DNA of 64,000 nucleotides, from NCBI GenBank assembly GCA_050633785.1, contig JBOEHE010000043.1, positions 1 to 64,000 of the forward strand, given 5' to 3'. Below, in pieces: positions 1-8,788 of this stretch; within the stretch, counting starts at the first letter, position 1, and every line of letters starts with the position of its first letter. Under the pieces are notes generated by a model. That model saw only the letters and a program-made list of their open reading frames with translations. It did not search any database and was not told where the DNA came from. Position numbers and translations under genes: made by a program. The DNA comes from CALKZN01 sp050633785 (lineage in GTDB: Bacteria > Pseudomonadota > Gammaproteobacteria > Arenicellales > Arenicellaceae).

Positions 1-705
1 TCTGTGAGTTGAGGCAAAATTTAACGCGTAGTGGAAATCACCTTCTGCGGTAGCCCCTTCGCCGGTATAGGCCAGTGCGATATCGTTGGAACCTTTGTAA
101 GCATTAGCCATTGCCCAGCCTACTGCTTGGATAGTTTGAGTGCCAAGGTTACCTGAAACGCTGAAGAAACCGTGTTTTTTGGAAGTGTACATGACTGGCA
201 TCTGACGGCCTTTGGTCATGGTGTCACCAGCATTGGACAGGCATTGACACATGATACTTTGCATAGGAATGCCCCGGGCCAATGCAGCTGAAGCGATTCG
301 ATAAGTGGGGAAGATCATATCGGTTTGCCGGGTGGCCATGGCCTGGGCGGAGCCAATGGCTTCTTCGCCGAGGCTTTTCATATAGAACGACATTTTGTTC
401 TGTCGCTGCATACGAAAGAGCCGGTCATCCATGGCGCGAGTCAACAACATGTTTTTCAAACCCATCAAGAGCGTTTTATCGGGTAGTTGTGGGTTCCATT
501 TACCTAGGGCATTGCCTTCAAAATCAAGAACGCGGATTAAACCTTTGGCTTGTTCTTTTGTGTCAAAAGGGCTGCACAATGGATCTGGGCGTTGCAGGAT
601 ATCAACTTCTGGAACTTTGATATGTTCAAAAGTTGGGATATCCCCTGGCCTGTGGTCAGGCTGTGGAACATATAGCTGAGGTTTATAGTCAGGTGTTTTT
701 TTCAT
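1..705 (-). CDS. bkdA: Branched-chain 2-oxoacid dehydrogenase E1 alpha subunit (N-terminal 235 residues, cut by window edge)
   Basis: The minus-strand frame opens with ATG at 705 and runs off the left edge. The protein would decarboxylate branched-chain 2-oxoacids using thiamine diphosphate as part of the cytoplasmic E1-E2-E3 complex. Visible hallmarks are MSFYMKSLGEEAIG and FPTYR in the first half and the ThDP/Mg motif GEGATAEGDFH near residue 220. The motif begins GEG rather than GDG, as in eukaryotic BCKDHA. The N-terminal extension resembles Pseudomonas BkdA1. It is divergent from an Lrp-type regulator, the classical bkdR-bkd arrangement. The E1 beta and E2 genes would lie outside the window. 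Family assignment is strong; the preferred substrate is inferred. Confidence 0.93.
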   Translation of the reverse strand, partial: MKKTPDYKPQLYVPQPDHRPGDIPTFEHIKVPEVDILQRPDPLCSPFDTKEQAKGLIRVLDFEGNALGKWNPQLPDKTLLMGLKNMLLTRAMDDRLFRMQRQNKMSFYMKSLGEEAIGSAQAMATRQTDMIFPTYRIASAALARGIPMQSIMCQCLSNAGDTMTKGRQMPVMYTSKKHGFFSVSGNLGTQTIQAVGWAMANAYKGSNDIALAYTGEGATAEGDFHYALNFASTHR

Positions 706-852
706 ACTGCTGCCAATGTTTAACGTAAGTTATTATCCATAAAGTTTAGCAGTGCATTAGAGAATTAGAATTTCAAAATAACCATTAATCAGCGTATTTT
801 TAGATTAAATATTTCTTTATAATGCTATTTTAAGGTTTAATTTTCTAAATAT
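706..852. promoter_or_regulatory. Divergent promoter region between bkdA and bkdR
   Basis: This is a 147-bp AT-rich gap between two divergent starts. A perfect TATAAT lies at 818-823, 29 nt upstream of the bkdR ATG, without an obvious -35. In Pseudomonas, BkdR binds this kind of region to activate bkd; that role is inferred here. Confidence 0.45.
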
Positions 853-1329
853 ATGCAATTTGATAAAATAGATTTGAAAATATTGGGTTTGTTGCAGAAG
901 GATGCCAAATTATCAGTGGCACAGATTGCCGAACGGGTTGGTTTGTCACAATCGCCGTGTTGGCGTCGTATTAATCAATTGGAACAGCTGGGGGTAATCA
1001 ATGCTCAGGTATCCTTATTAAACCGTGAGGCTTTGGGGTTGAATGTCACGGTATTTACCAGCATCAAGCTATCGGCGCATGAAGATGATCATTTGAAAAT
1101 TTTTGAGGATGCAGTACGCGACATTCCAGAAGTGGTTGAATGCCACATTATCATGGGCAGCGTTGATTATATTCTCAAGGTTGTCACCACGGACATTCAT
1201 GCCTATGAAATTTTATTCCGTCGCAAGCTATCGCAAATACCCGGAGTGCATGAAATTAACTCTAGGATGGCTTTGAGTGAAGTCAAAAGCACCACCGAAT
1301 TGCCGTTGCGTCTGGTGAAAAGCCGTTGA
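853..1329 (+). CDS. bkdR: Lrp/AsnC-family transcriptional regulator (BkdR-like)
   Basis: This 158-aa protein has the standard Lrp layout: an N-terminal winged helix (LKILGLLQKDAKLSVAQIAE, with recognition helix LSQSPCWRRINQLE) and a C-terminal RAM/effector domain (VVECHIIMGSVDYILKV and following). The length is typical of the family. It lies divergent from the branched-chain dehydrogenase gene, where BkdR is known to activate the operon in response to branched-chain amino acids. The ligand is inferred from context. The Lrp family is certain; the BkdR identity rests on synteny. Confidence 0.9.
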   Translation: MQFDKIDLKILGLLQKDAKLSVAQIAERVGLSQSPCWRRINQLEQLGVINAQVSLLNREALGLNVTVFTSIKLSAHEDDHLKIFEDAVRDIPEVVECHIIMGSVDYILKVVTTDIHAYEILFRRKLSQIPGVHEINSRMALSEVKSTTELPLRLVKSR

Positions 1330-1389
1330 AACAATGAGTGTTTATACTATCAATCGAATAATTCTGAGGAAATTCTGAATACAACATCT

Positions 1390-1923
1390 ATGATAATGAA
1401 GAAACATTTCCAGCAAATGGCAGTGTATAACCAACAGATGAACACCAATGTTTATCAAATGGCTGCTCAATTGAGCACAGCAGATCTGGCTAAGGATAGA
1501 GGTGCTTTTTTTGGCTCTATATCGGGCACACTTAACCATATTCTGGTGGGCGATATTCTCTGGTTAAAACGCTTTGCCAGTCACCAAACACATTTTGTTG
1601 CTCTGGAGCAGCTGAACTCGTTTGAATTGCCTGATTCTTTAAACGCTGTACTGTACAGTGAATGGTCACAACTGTTGTTGGCAAGAGAACTGGTTGATAA
1701 CGCGATTATTCAATTTACAGCTGAGTTGACTGACTCTGTAATAGCAGAGCATTTGACATATACCAACACAAAAGGGCAGTTGTTTACTCGTAGCTTTGGC
1801 TTACTCCTGCAACACCTTTTTAATCACCAGACACACCATCGTGGACAGGTATCAACATTGTTGTATCAATTGGGTCTGGATATTGGTGTGACAGATCTGA
1901 TTGCATTTATTCCTGAAGATTAA
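1390..1923 (+). CDS. DinB-family protein
   Basis: This 177-aa protein has the DinB/YfiT four-helix-bundle signature: an early helix with NHILVGDILWLKRF (His about residue 49) and the C-terminal NHQTHHRGQVSTLL, which together supply the three histidines of the metal site. DinB proteins are metal-dependent, often thiol-linked enzymes or stress proteins; the substrate here is unknown. A second in-frame ATG at 1396 could be the start, and neither has a well-placed ribosome site (a GAGG lies about 20 nt upstream). It is a single gene between bkdR and a LysE exporter on the same strand. Confidence 0.85.
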   Translation: MIMKKHFQQMAVYNQQMNTNVYQMAAQLSTADLAKDRGAFFGSISGTLNHILVGDILWLKRFASHQTHFVALEQLNSFELPDSLNAVLYSEWSQLLLARELVDNAIIQFTAELTDSVIAEHLTYTNTKGQLFTRSFGLLLQHLFNHQTHHRGQVSTLLYQLGLDIGVTDLIAFIPED

Positions 1924-1992
1924 ACGCTTTCTGATAACACAGTTGGAAAGTAGTATCATTAGGCTGACTATATTTTTTGACTGGAGAGCACT

Positions 1993-2643
1993 TTGTTATT
2001 TGAATCCCTCGATATAATGCCTTACTTGCCAGAATTAATTTCGGTGTCCCTGATTGCTGTCTTTATGGCAATCAGCCCTGGCGCTGATTTTGTGATGGTC
2101 ACAAGAAACAGTCTTTTTTATGGGCGTTCCTCTGGCTTGTATGCCTCTCTGGGGATCAGTTTGGCCATCTGGATTCATGTTGCCTATTCAATTGCAGGTC
2201 TGGCAGTTGTCATTTCCAATTCGGTTATTCTGTTTTCCATCATCAAATACCTTGGTGCTGCCTATTTGATCTATATTGGTTGGAAAACGTTTCGTTCCGA
2301 CACTCAACTTGATATTCAGGCTTCGCAGGAAACGGTTGAACTTTCCAACATGGCTGCGTTTAAGGTTGGCTTTATCACCAATGCATTAAATCCCAAAACG
2401 ACATTGTTTTTTCTGAGCATTTTCACTCAGGTTGTTCACCCTGAGACACCATTGTTTATGCAAGCTCTATATGGGGCAATTATTTCACTGGCTCATCTGG
2501 TCTGGTTCAGTGCTGTTTCTGTATTTTTAAGCCAACCCAGATTGTTAGCTAAATTTAACGCCTGGAAGAAAACGATTGAAAAGCTGGTAGGAACATTACT
2601 CATTGGTTTTGGCTTGAAAGTGGCAACAACCAGTAATGTTTGA
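1993..2643 (+). CDS. LysE/RhtB-family amino-acid exporter
   Basis: This inner-membrane protein of about 216 aa has roughly six hydrophobic segments. The family signature AISPGADFVMVTRNSLFYGR is near the N-terminus, and GFITNALNPKTTLFFLSIF is mid-protein. LysE/RhtB proteins export amino acids or derivatives by proton exchange; the substrate is not readable from sequence. A TTG at 1993 with a CTGGAG ribosome site 6 nt upstream is the best start; an ATG at 2017 lacks one. The following NIPSNAP gene begins 29 nt later, so the two may be co-transcribed. Confidence 0.88.
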   Translation: MLFESLDIMPYLPELISVSLIAVFMAISPGADFVMVTRNSLFYGRSSGLYASLGISLAIWIHVAYSIAGLAVVISNSVILFSIIKYLGAAYLIYIGWKTFRSDTQLDIQASQETVELSNMAAFKVGFITNALNPKTTLFFLSIFTQVVHPETPLFMQALYGAIISLAHLVWFSAVSVFLSQPRLLAKFNAWKKTIEKLVGTLLIGFGLKVATTSNV

Positions 2644-2672
2644 TTTAACGACCAACATAAGAGAAGAAAGCT

Positions 2673-2978
2673 ATGGTCACTTGTTCTGTAAAATACGTCA
2701 TCAACCCACAAAAACTGGCCGAGTTTGAACATTATGCAAGATTGTGGATTCCTTTGGTCAATAAATTTGGAGGGCAGCATCATGGTTACTTCCTGCCATC
2801 TGAAGGTGCCAATGATATCGCAATGGCCTTGTTTTCCTTTGCCAATTTGGCTGAGTATGAGGCCTATAGAATAAAGTCTTTGCAAGACTCGGATTGTCAG
2901 GCTGCTTTTGACTATGCCGAACAAACGCAGTGTATCATTCGTTATGAACGCAGTTTTTTCAGACCGATTCTGGAATGA
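2673..2978 (+). CDS. NIPSNAP-family protein
   Basis: This 101-aa protein has a single ferredoxin-like alpha/beta barrel domain. CSVKYVINPQKLAEFEHYARLW at the start and GGQHHGYFLPSEGANDIAMA in the middle match small bacterial NIPSNAP proteins, whose function is unknown. A purine-rich GAGAAGAAAG precedes the ATG. It lies 29 nt after the LysE-type exporter and convergent with the GlxA-type regulator, 11 nt away. It is probably a short two-gene unit with the exporter. Confidence 0.82.
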   Translation: MVTCSVKYVINPQKLAEFEHYARLWIPLVNKFGGQHHGYFLPSEGANDIAMALFSFANLAEYEAYRIKSLQDSDCQAAFDYAEQTQCIIRYERSFFRPILE

Positions 2979-2989
2979 TTTATCTATGA

Positions 2990-3976
2990 TCAGGAGTCAC
3001 TGTTAAACAGTTTTGATCGCACCATTGTGCGGTATTCACGTGGCGAAACAGAGCTGTTTTTTTTGAAAATTTTCGCAAAATAACTGATATCAGAAAAACC
3101 GACACGATCCGCAATTTCTCCTATATTCAGATTGCTGTATTGCAATAGATCCTGAGCATTATTTATACGTATCTCCTGCAGGAAATGGCTGGGTGATTGA
3201 CCGCTGGCTTGTTTAAAGCGGCGGCTGAAATTGCGTTCACTCATACCAAAGTCTGTGGCTAATTGCTGGATATTGATATCTTCAGACAGATGGTCCTGCA
3301 ACCACAACTGTGCTTGCAGGATAGTTTCATCCGGGTGATTAGCATTTTGTTTTTCAACATAACTGCTGGTGTCATAAGCCTGTCTGATTTCATGCAGAAA
3401 ATGCCGTTCAATATGTTGGGCAATGGCTTTGCCATACAATCGTTGAATGAAGTGTACGGTTAAATCCGCTAATGAATTGATGCTGGCTGCACAATATAGT
3501 CGGCCTGCTTCGGTGATAAAATGTTGCCTTTTGAGCTCTATCTGTGGATAGTCCTGTTGAAACTGATCAAAGTAATACCAGTGTGTGGTTGCTGGTTTGT
3601 AGTTCAATAAACCTGTCTCCGCGATAAAACAGCATCCTGTACCCACAGCGCACAAAGTTGCTCCGTTTTCATACTGCTTTTGAAGCCAAGAGACCAGAGT
3701 TTGTTCTTGTTTGACAATGGGCCTGGGATTACGCCACAGGGCTGGCAAATACACCAGGTCATAGATAATGCCATCATCAAAGGTATGGTCAGGAGATAAC
3801 CGCAAACCTGCATGACACCGAATGGGCTCCATATGTCTGGCAACAGTCGTGATTTTGATGCGTTGTGCATCGTTTCCGCTGGCTCTGGCAAGTTGCTGTG
3901 CAGCAAACCACATTTCCGATGGCCAGCTGGAACTGGTGGCCAGCATATTGTCGGTAAGGACAAAACCTATCTTCAT
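2990..3976 (-). CDS. GlxA-family AraC-type regulator with DJ-1/PfpI-like N-terminal domain
   Basis: This 328-aa protein has two parts. Residues 1 to about 180 form a class-I glutamine-amidotransferase/DJ-1-like domain (KIGFVLTDNMLA, CAVGTGCCFIAETGLL). Residues of about 215-320 form a double-HTH AraC domain (FGMSERNFSRRFKQASGQSP, IADRVGFSDISYFAKIFKK). Such proteins sense small molecules through the amidotransferase-like domain and regulate nearby genes. The likely target is a neighbour such as the convergent exporter/NIPSNAP pair or fabY across the 146-bp divergent gap, but no operator is evident. The family is clear and the ligand is unknown. Confidence 0.9.
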   Translation of the reverse strand: MKIGFVLTDNMLATSSSWPSEMWFAAQQLARASGNDAQRIKITTVARHMEPIRCHAGLRLSPDHTFDDGIIYDLVYLPALWRNPRPIVKQEQTLVSWLQKQYENGATLCAVGTGCCFIAETGLLNYKPATTHWYYFDQFQQDYPQIELKRQHFITEAGRLYCAASINSLADLTVHFIQRLYGKAIAQHIERHFLHEIRQAYDTSSYVEKQNANHPDETILQAQLWLQDHLSEDINIQQLATDFGMSERNFSRRFKQASGQSPSHFLQEIRINNAQDLLQYSNLNIGEIADRVGFSDISYFAKIFKKNSSVSPREYRTMVRSKLFNSDS

Positions 3977-4080
3977 GAAATTGTCATAAATTTATTGAAT
4001 AAAGCGCAAAAATAGCATCATTTGTCTTTTTTGTCATACTCTATGTCTTTTTTGTTTTATTTTTGTTGATAAAGGAAACT

Positions 4081-4115
4081 TATAATAAGCGCCTGAATTT
4101 TAAGTGACTTAGGTG
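4081..4115 (+). promoter_or_regulatory. Putative fabY promoter -10 and ribosome site
   Basis: A perfect TATAAT sits at 4081-4086 and AGGTG at 4111-4115, 7 nt before the ATG. No good -35 is visible in the T-rich upstream tract, so the promoter may depend on an activator or an extended AT-rich element. Confidence 0.45.
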
Positions 4116-4122
4116 CAAAAGC

Positions 4123-6021
4123 ATGACTCGACTTCCTGTAATTGTTGGTTTTGGTGGCATAAATGCCGCGGGGCGCAGCTCGTCTCACCATGCTTATCGG
4201 CGTATGGTGATTGAGTCTCTACCCGGTGAAGATCGTCAGGAAACATTGGCTGGTCTTGCTGTCATGATGGGCTTATTGGGCTGTGTTGATGGTGAATATC
4301 GGGATGATGAGGGTCAGGTCTATTCATTGGCTGACATTGAGGAAAAATTCGGTGAAACGATTTTGCAAGGCACCTTGGTGCGTCGTATTGAATCCAGTTA
4401 TTTTGACATTAATAATGTGATTGATTTTGGTGATGTAGAGTTGCAGAACTGTCAGCAATCAACGTTCAAATTGCCTAAACGAAAGCTACCCAGTCCCCTT
4501 CCTGAAGGATGGAATGTGACTGAAATTAATGCGCGTAATGTGGAGGTGACTGTCACCGGCGAGTTGTCATTAAAAATTGAAACGTCACGTAAAATGGATG
4601 TGCATAGCGCTGGTCAACTTCCATCAGGGTTTGATCCGGCTTCTTTGTACAAATCACGCTACCATCCACGTGGATTGCAGATGACGGTAGTGGCAGCATC
4701 GGATGCGGTCAATTCAATCGGTGTGTCGTGGCAGACGGTTATGGATTCAATTGCTCCTGATCAGATTGCGGTTTATGCCAGCAGTTCGTTATCACAACTG
4801 GATGAGCACAGTTTTGCTGGAATGTTGCAGTCACGACTGCGTTCAAAGCGGGTCTCATCAAAACAGATGCCGATGGGGATGAACAATATGCCAGCGGATT
4901 TTGTCAATGCCTATGTCTGCGGTAGCCTGGGTACAACTGGCAGTATGACAGGAGCGTGTGCCAGTTTTCTCTATAACTTGCGGCTTGCTGTAGATGATAT
5001 ACGCGATGGCCGCCGCCGGGTTGTCATTGTTGGTGGTAGTGAAGCTCCCATCAGTTCTGAAGTTATCGAAGGGTTTGATGCCATGAGTGCTCTGGCTAAG
5101 GCAGAGCAGCTCAGAAAACTGGATGCTGCGGCCGAGGCTGACTTGCGCCGAGCCAGTCGACCATTTGGTGAAAATTGTGGTTTTACCATTGCTGAATCAG
5201 CGCAATATATTGTATTGATGGATGATGCACTTGCTATCGAATTAGGGGCCAATATTCACGGTGCAGTGAATGATGTGTTTGTGAATGCGGATGGTTTCAA
5301 GAAATCTATTTCTGCTCCCGGTCCCGGTAACTATGCGACTCTGGCGAAAGCTGTTGCTTCAGCCCGTGCCATAGTTGGTGATGAAGCAATTCAACAGCGC
5401 AGCTTTATCCAGGCACACGGTTCCAGCACGCCGCAGAATCGAGTCACTGAATCAGTGATCTTTGACAAAGTTGCCAGTGCGTTTGGTATTGAAAAATGGC
5501 CGGTTTCTGCGGTTAAATCCTATCTTGGGCATTCGCTGGGTTCTGCCAGTGGTGATCAATTGGTAGCAGCTCTCGGAGTGTTTGCCTATGGAGTCTTACC
5601 AGGTATCAAAACCATAGAGAAAGTGGCTGATGATGTGGTTGATGAACGGCTGGTGATTCGCAATCATGATGTCAAACTTGAGCAGACAGCTGAAGTGGCT
5701 TTTTTGAACTCGAAGGGGTTTGGTGGCAATAACGCAACAGCCTCAATTCTGGCACCGCAGACAGTTAATAAAATGCTGACAAGGCGCTATGGTACGGCCA
5801 CAATGCAGGAGTATGAGCAAAGGCGGATTCAGACTCAGAAACAGGTGTCTGAATATGATCAGGCTTTTTTGCAAGGCGATTATCGTACAATCTATAAGTT
5901 TGGTGAAAACCTGGTCGACGAAAATGACATAGAGCTGGATCAGCAGACATTAAGTGTCCCGGGCTACCAAGAGACCATTGATCTAAATTTGTCTAACCCT
6001 TATCAGGATATGTCGAGTTAA
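4123..6021 (+). CDS. fabY: Beta-ketoacyl-ACP synthase FabY
   Basis: This 632-aa protein aligns over its whole length with the Pseudomonas FabY pattern: start MTRLPVIVGFGGINAAGRSS, and an N-terminal region absent from FabB/FabF. The thiolase-fold catalytic triad is visible as Cys279 (TGACASFLYN), His432 (QAHGSSTPQNRVTE) and His470 (SYLGHSLGSASGDQ). FabY condenses acetyl-CoA with malonyl-ACP to begin fatty-acid synthesis, replacing FabH where that is absent. It is a single gene, with no fatty-acid genes adjacent. Assignment is by recalled family similarity and intact catalytic residues; the initiation role is inferred. Confidence 0.93.
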   Translation: MTRLPVIVGFGGINAAGRSSSHHAYRRMVIESLPGEDRQETLAGLAVMMGLLGCVDGEYRDDEGQVYSLADIEEKFGETILQGTLVRRIESSYFDINNVIDFGDVELQNCQQSTFKLPKRKLPSPLPEGWNVTEINARNVEVTVTGELSLKIETSRKMDVHSAGQLPSGFDPASLYKSRYHPRGLQMTVVAASDAVNSIGVSWQTVMDSIAPDQIAVYASSSLSQLDEHSFAGMLQSRLRSKRVSSKQMPMGMNNMPADFVNAYVCGSLGTTGSMTGACASFLYNLRLAVDDIRDGRRRVVIVGGSEAPISSEVIEGFDAMSALAKAEQLRKLDAAAEADLRRASRPFGENCGFTIAESAQYIVLMDDALAIELGANIHGAVNDVFVNADGFKKSISAPGPGNYATLAKAVASARAIVGDEAIQQRSFIQAHGSSTPQNRVTESVIFDKVASAFGIEKWPVSAVKSYLGHSLGSASGDQLVAALGVFAYGVLPGIKTIEKVADDVVDERLVIRNHDVKLEQTAEVAFLNSKGFGGNNATASILAPQTVNKMLTRRYGTATMQEYEQRRIQTQKQVSEYDQAFLQGDYRTIYKFGENLVDENDIELDQQTLSVPGYQETIDLNLSNPYQDMSS

Positions 6022-6164
6022 TCTGCCTGCGCTCAGCATACTGGTAATCGCTGCTCGAGTCTGTTAAATAACAAGCTTAAGCATTTCTAATCTGCTTAAA
6101 CTGAATTATAGTGTTGTTCTAATCGATTTTTACGTTCACAAAGATGTAAGCTATCGGGGATAAT

Positions 6165-6893
6165 ATGATGACTGCGGATGGACTTGATAAATACTTCTCG
6201 GACCGTTTTCCCAGAAATGGGAAGATAATTTCAATGTTGTTAAAGGATTTGTGCGAACAAAGAAAGCCTGAAAAAATGCTCTTTGTTCGAACTTCTACGA
6301 CGGGGCGTTGGTTGGATTTGATGGATATCCCTCCGGAAAAGGAAGGATCAATAGTCCGTATGTTCTATATTACCAAAGACAATACTCCGGTATTACATGA
6401 AAATTCGCATATTGTTGAGCAAGAAGGTGTGGCAGGGTTTGTTGATGCTTTAGAGGATGAATTTGATCTAATATGTGTTGACCCCTATCATGAATTTGAT
6501 ACCAGTTACCGAGACTTGTCAGTGCTCACATCCGTTTTATCCGACGATGGAATTCTTCTGTGTCATGATTGTGCTCCAGAAACTGAGATGTCAGCATCGC
6601 CTCAATTTACACAAGGGGCTTGGTCTGGAACTACCTATGCCGCTTTTGTCAAAATAGCCTCAGAAAACCCAGCTTGGTTCTTTTCCATCCTGGATACGGA
6701 TACTGGAATCGGCATAATAAGTAAGAAACCCGAATGGTATTTATCTCAGGCATTTGATCAAAAAAAACAGATCGAGCTTTGTCATTTAATCGAATTGAAA
6801 AAATACGATGAGGCCTTTAATTTGTTTAGGACCTCAGGAAGAGACATCATTGGTCTGCTTGGCAAAGACTCCAGCGTCAATGCCGGGGGCTGA
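6165..6893 (+). CDS. Class I SAM-methyltransferase-like protein
   Basis: This 242-aa cytosolic protein carries the mid and late strands of a Rossmann methyltransferase: FDLICVDPYHEFDTSYRDL followed by LSDDGILLCHDCAP, as in Methyltransf_24-type sugar or cephalosporin-hydroxylase-like enzymes. The usual glycine-rich SAM loop near the N-terminus (around MLFVRTSTTGRWLD) is degenerate, so activity is uncertain. Two consecutive ATGs open the frame and the ribosome site is weak. It converges with a glycosyltransferase gene 24 bp downstream, so a role in glycan or surface metabolism is possible but unproven. Confidence 0.6.
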   Translation: MMTADGLDKYFSDRFPRNGKIISMLLKDLCEQRKPEKMLFVRTSTTGRWLDLMDIPPEKEGSIVRMFYITKDNTPVLHENSHIVEQEGVAGFVDALEDEFDLICVDPYHEFDTSYRDLSVLTSVLSDDGILLCHDCAPETEMSASPQFTQGAWSGTTYAAFVKIASENPAWFFSILDTDTGIGIISKKPEWYLSQAFDQKKQIELCHLIELKKYDEAFNLFRTSGRDIIGLLGKDSSVNAGG

Positions 6894-6917
6894 TGTTTGT
6901 ACCCAGCGGCCTCTATT

Positions 6918-7934
6918 TTATGGCTTTCTGGCTAAAAGCTCATTAAGGTTGTCCAGTAAAATGCTAAAGCCATATTCTTGAGAGTAATATCTACTGGCCC
7001 GTTCAAACCCTTTGGTGGCCATTGATTGACGAAGCCCTTTATTCTGAATGAGTTTATCCAGAGCTGCTATCCATTGTTCATTGGTATCAGCAAGAAGCCC
7101 GGTCTCACCATCAATAACAACTTCTTTATTGACTCCAACATTGGAAGAAACAACTGGCAAGCCAGCAGCCATGTATTGAATAACTTTCAATGCGCATTTG
7201 CCACGAGTCCATAAATCATCAACCATTGGTGCAATACCTATATCGGAGGTAGCGAGTTCGATAGCTTCGGTTTGTCCATCCCATTGGATAGGAACAGTGG
7301 TGATGTGTTTCATTGGTAGATCGAAATCGGCGATGATTTTCAGGCGTATGTCTGGGTGTTTCTGACCAAGCTGTTCTAAAGCGGGAATGGCTTTTTCCAG
7401 ATACTTACGCGTCCAACTACTGCCGATCCAAACCAAGTCTATTTGTGAGGGATTCTGCATCTTATATCTGTGGGCCTGTTGGTACTTGCTGATCCTAACG
7501 GTTGTTGGCAGCACACTTACATGTTGATTAAACCGCTTGGCCTGCTCTGCAAGATAATGATTGCCGGCAAGCATCAAGCTGGCTGTCTGGGCAATACGAC
7601 TGAACCGTTTGCTTCGCCATTTTGAGTAAGTGCCATCGTCATACAAAAAAACTGCATCATCAAAGTCATAGATCAGTTTGTGATTAAACAGCTTGATAAG
7701 GCATAACATGGCGGTGGAAACCATTTCTCTTTGAATCAGAGCAATATCAGCATTCAAGCTTGCTCTTATCAGTGCAGGAATGCTTTTCAGGCCACCGCTT
7801 GCAGGCCATTGGGATGTGTTCCAATTGGCCTTATTGAGTTGTTCGATATAGTCCGTAGCACGATAACGGGCCGCGACACCATTGGCGTCTTTAGTGATAA
7901 ATAGTAACCTGGGTTTGATAGCATCTTTTGTCAT
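6918..7934 (-). CDS. Glycosyltransferase family 4-type (GT-B) protein
   Basis: This 338-aa protein has a GT-B layout. The N-terminal domain begins LLFITKDANGVAARYRATDYIEQL, and the C-terminal nucleotide-sugar domain contains LVWIGSSWTRKYLEKAIPAL, ALKVIQYMAAGLPVVSSNVG and VVIDGETGLLADTNEQW. It would transfer a sugar from an activated donor in the cytoplasm, with donor and acceptor unknown. It stands alone between a methyltransferase-like gene and a 1-kb non-coding block. No secretion signal is seen. The family call is strong. Confidence 0.88.
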   Translation of the reverse strand: MTKDAIKPRLLFITKDANGVAARYRATDYIEQLNKANWNTSQWPASGGLKSIPALIRASLNADIALIQREMVSTAMLCLIKLFNHKLIYDFDDAVFLYDDGTYSKWRSKRFSRIAQTASLMLAGNHYLAEQAKRFNQHVSVLPTTVRISKYQQAHRYKMQNPSQIDLVWIGSSWTRKYLEKAIPALEQLGQKHPDIRLKIIADFDLPMKHITTVPIQWDGQTEAIELATSDIGIAPMVDDLWTRGKCALKVIQYMAAGLPVVSSNVGVNKEVVIDGETGLLADTNEQWIAALDKLIQNKGLRQSMATKGFERASRYYSQEYGFSILLDNLNELLARKP

Positions 7935-8118
7935 TCTATGATTACCACATTCTTCGAGGGTTATTAATCAACGACTTGTGCTCTGCAGTATGCCAATTTA
8001 TTAGAATATTTCCAAAAAAATGTTTCGACAATTATTAAATGCAGAAAACCTGCGCTCTGGACATAAGCTCTGGATTTGTTTTTGATGCAATCGTTTTGAA
8101 CAAGGTGTCAGTCTTTGC

Positions 8119-8260
8119 AAAGAAAACACAGAAAAAGAAAACACAGAAAAAGAAAACACAGAAAAAGAAAACACAGAAAAAGAAAACACAGAAAAAGAAA
8201 GCCTGAAAAAGAAAGCCTGAAAAAGAAAGCCTGAAAAAGAAAGCCTGAAAAAGAAATAAG
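8119..8260. repeat. Composite tandem repeat (15-bp then 14-bp units)
   Basis: The plus strand shows one 13-nt partial and four exact copies of AAAAAGAAAACACAG (8119-8191), passing without interruption into four exact copies of AAAAAGAAAGCCTG (8192-8247) and a final partial AAAAAGAAATAAG. The two unit types share the AAAAAGAAA core and differ by a one-base length change and the last bases. Confidence 0.97.
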
Positions 8261-8285
8261 GGTGCCGACGTCACTGTCAGCACCC
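8248..8285 (-). terminator. Intrinsic-terminator-like hairpin at the edge of the minisatellite
   Basis: GGGTGC (8260-8265) pairs with GCACCC (8280-8285), and GAC/GTC continues the stem after one mismatch around a 6-nt loop. On the minus strand the hairpin is followed by the T-rich run TTATTTCTTTTTC, so the repeat array supplies the U-tract of a terminator for leftward transcripts. Confidence 0.5.
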
Positions 8286-8402
8286 CATTCCTAAAAAGTG
8301 TCCGTATTGCGCAAAATCCTTCTAAATACTGCTGCTGTCCTGATCCCACACTACTTAACTTTTTGACTCGAATATAACTACCTTGTCGTTTAAAAACTAG
8401 AA

Positions 8403-8488
8403 TCATCCGTGACTCAAGTAGGGATAATATAGCGAAATAAAAAATTCTTCGCCTCCCCCAAAAGGGTGAAATTTAAAACTTTTTTACA
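8403..8488. repeat. Duplicated ~85-bp cassette, copy 1
   Basis: It shares with copy 2 the opening TCATCCnTGAnTCAA, an AT-rich GATAATATAG-like centre, and the nearly identical end CCCCCAAAAGGGTGAAATT, then AAAACTTTTTT. The shared CCC-AAAA-GGG core can form a small hairpin. Promoter-like AT centres suggest a transcription unit, but no gene follows. Confidence 0.75.
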
Positions 8489-8644
8489 ATTCATTTTTTT
8501 CGTTTTCAGGCGTAAAAAAGCAAATTTCAGCAAAAAGAAACTACAAATAGAAATAGAAAAAAACACCTGTGAGTGAAAATTTTCTTATAAAAATACACTT
8601 TAATGGATGTATTTTTGGATTTAATGGTTTGGTGGGGGGTAAAG

Positions 8645-8678
8645 AAAAGGCCGTCAAACCTAGGTTTGACGGCCTTTT
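8645..8678. terminator. Perfect 34-bp palindrome, bidirectional terminator
   Basis: AAAAGGCCGTCAAACCT at 8645-8661 is followed directly by its exact reverse complement AGGTTTGACGGCCTTTT (8662-8678). With A-runs before and T-runs after the GC-rich stem, it reads as an intrinsic terminator in both directions. Confidence 0.8.
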
Positions 8679-8788
8679 CAGTCAATAACAGCAATGCGTC
8701 AAATCCATTTTGAAAAAGCCATCCTGGCCACCGCAATACTGCATTTACTCTGATTCATTAGAGCAACATCCTGTTTGACTGCTTGAGT

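Noticed and set aside
6076..6099. Terminator after fabY
   Set aside because: TTAAGCA/TGCTTAA can pair, but the stem is AT-rich and lacks a T-tract.
8119..8260. CRISPR array
   Set aside because: The units are contiguous with no unique spacers and no cas genes nearby.
8035..8406. 123-aa minus-strand frame rich in FFFCV repeats
   Set aside because: It is an open frame created by the A-rich minisatellite; composition is not protein-like.
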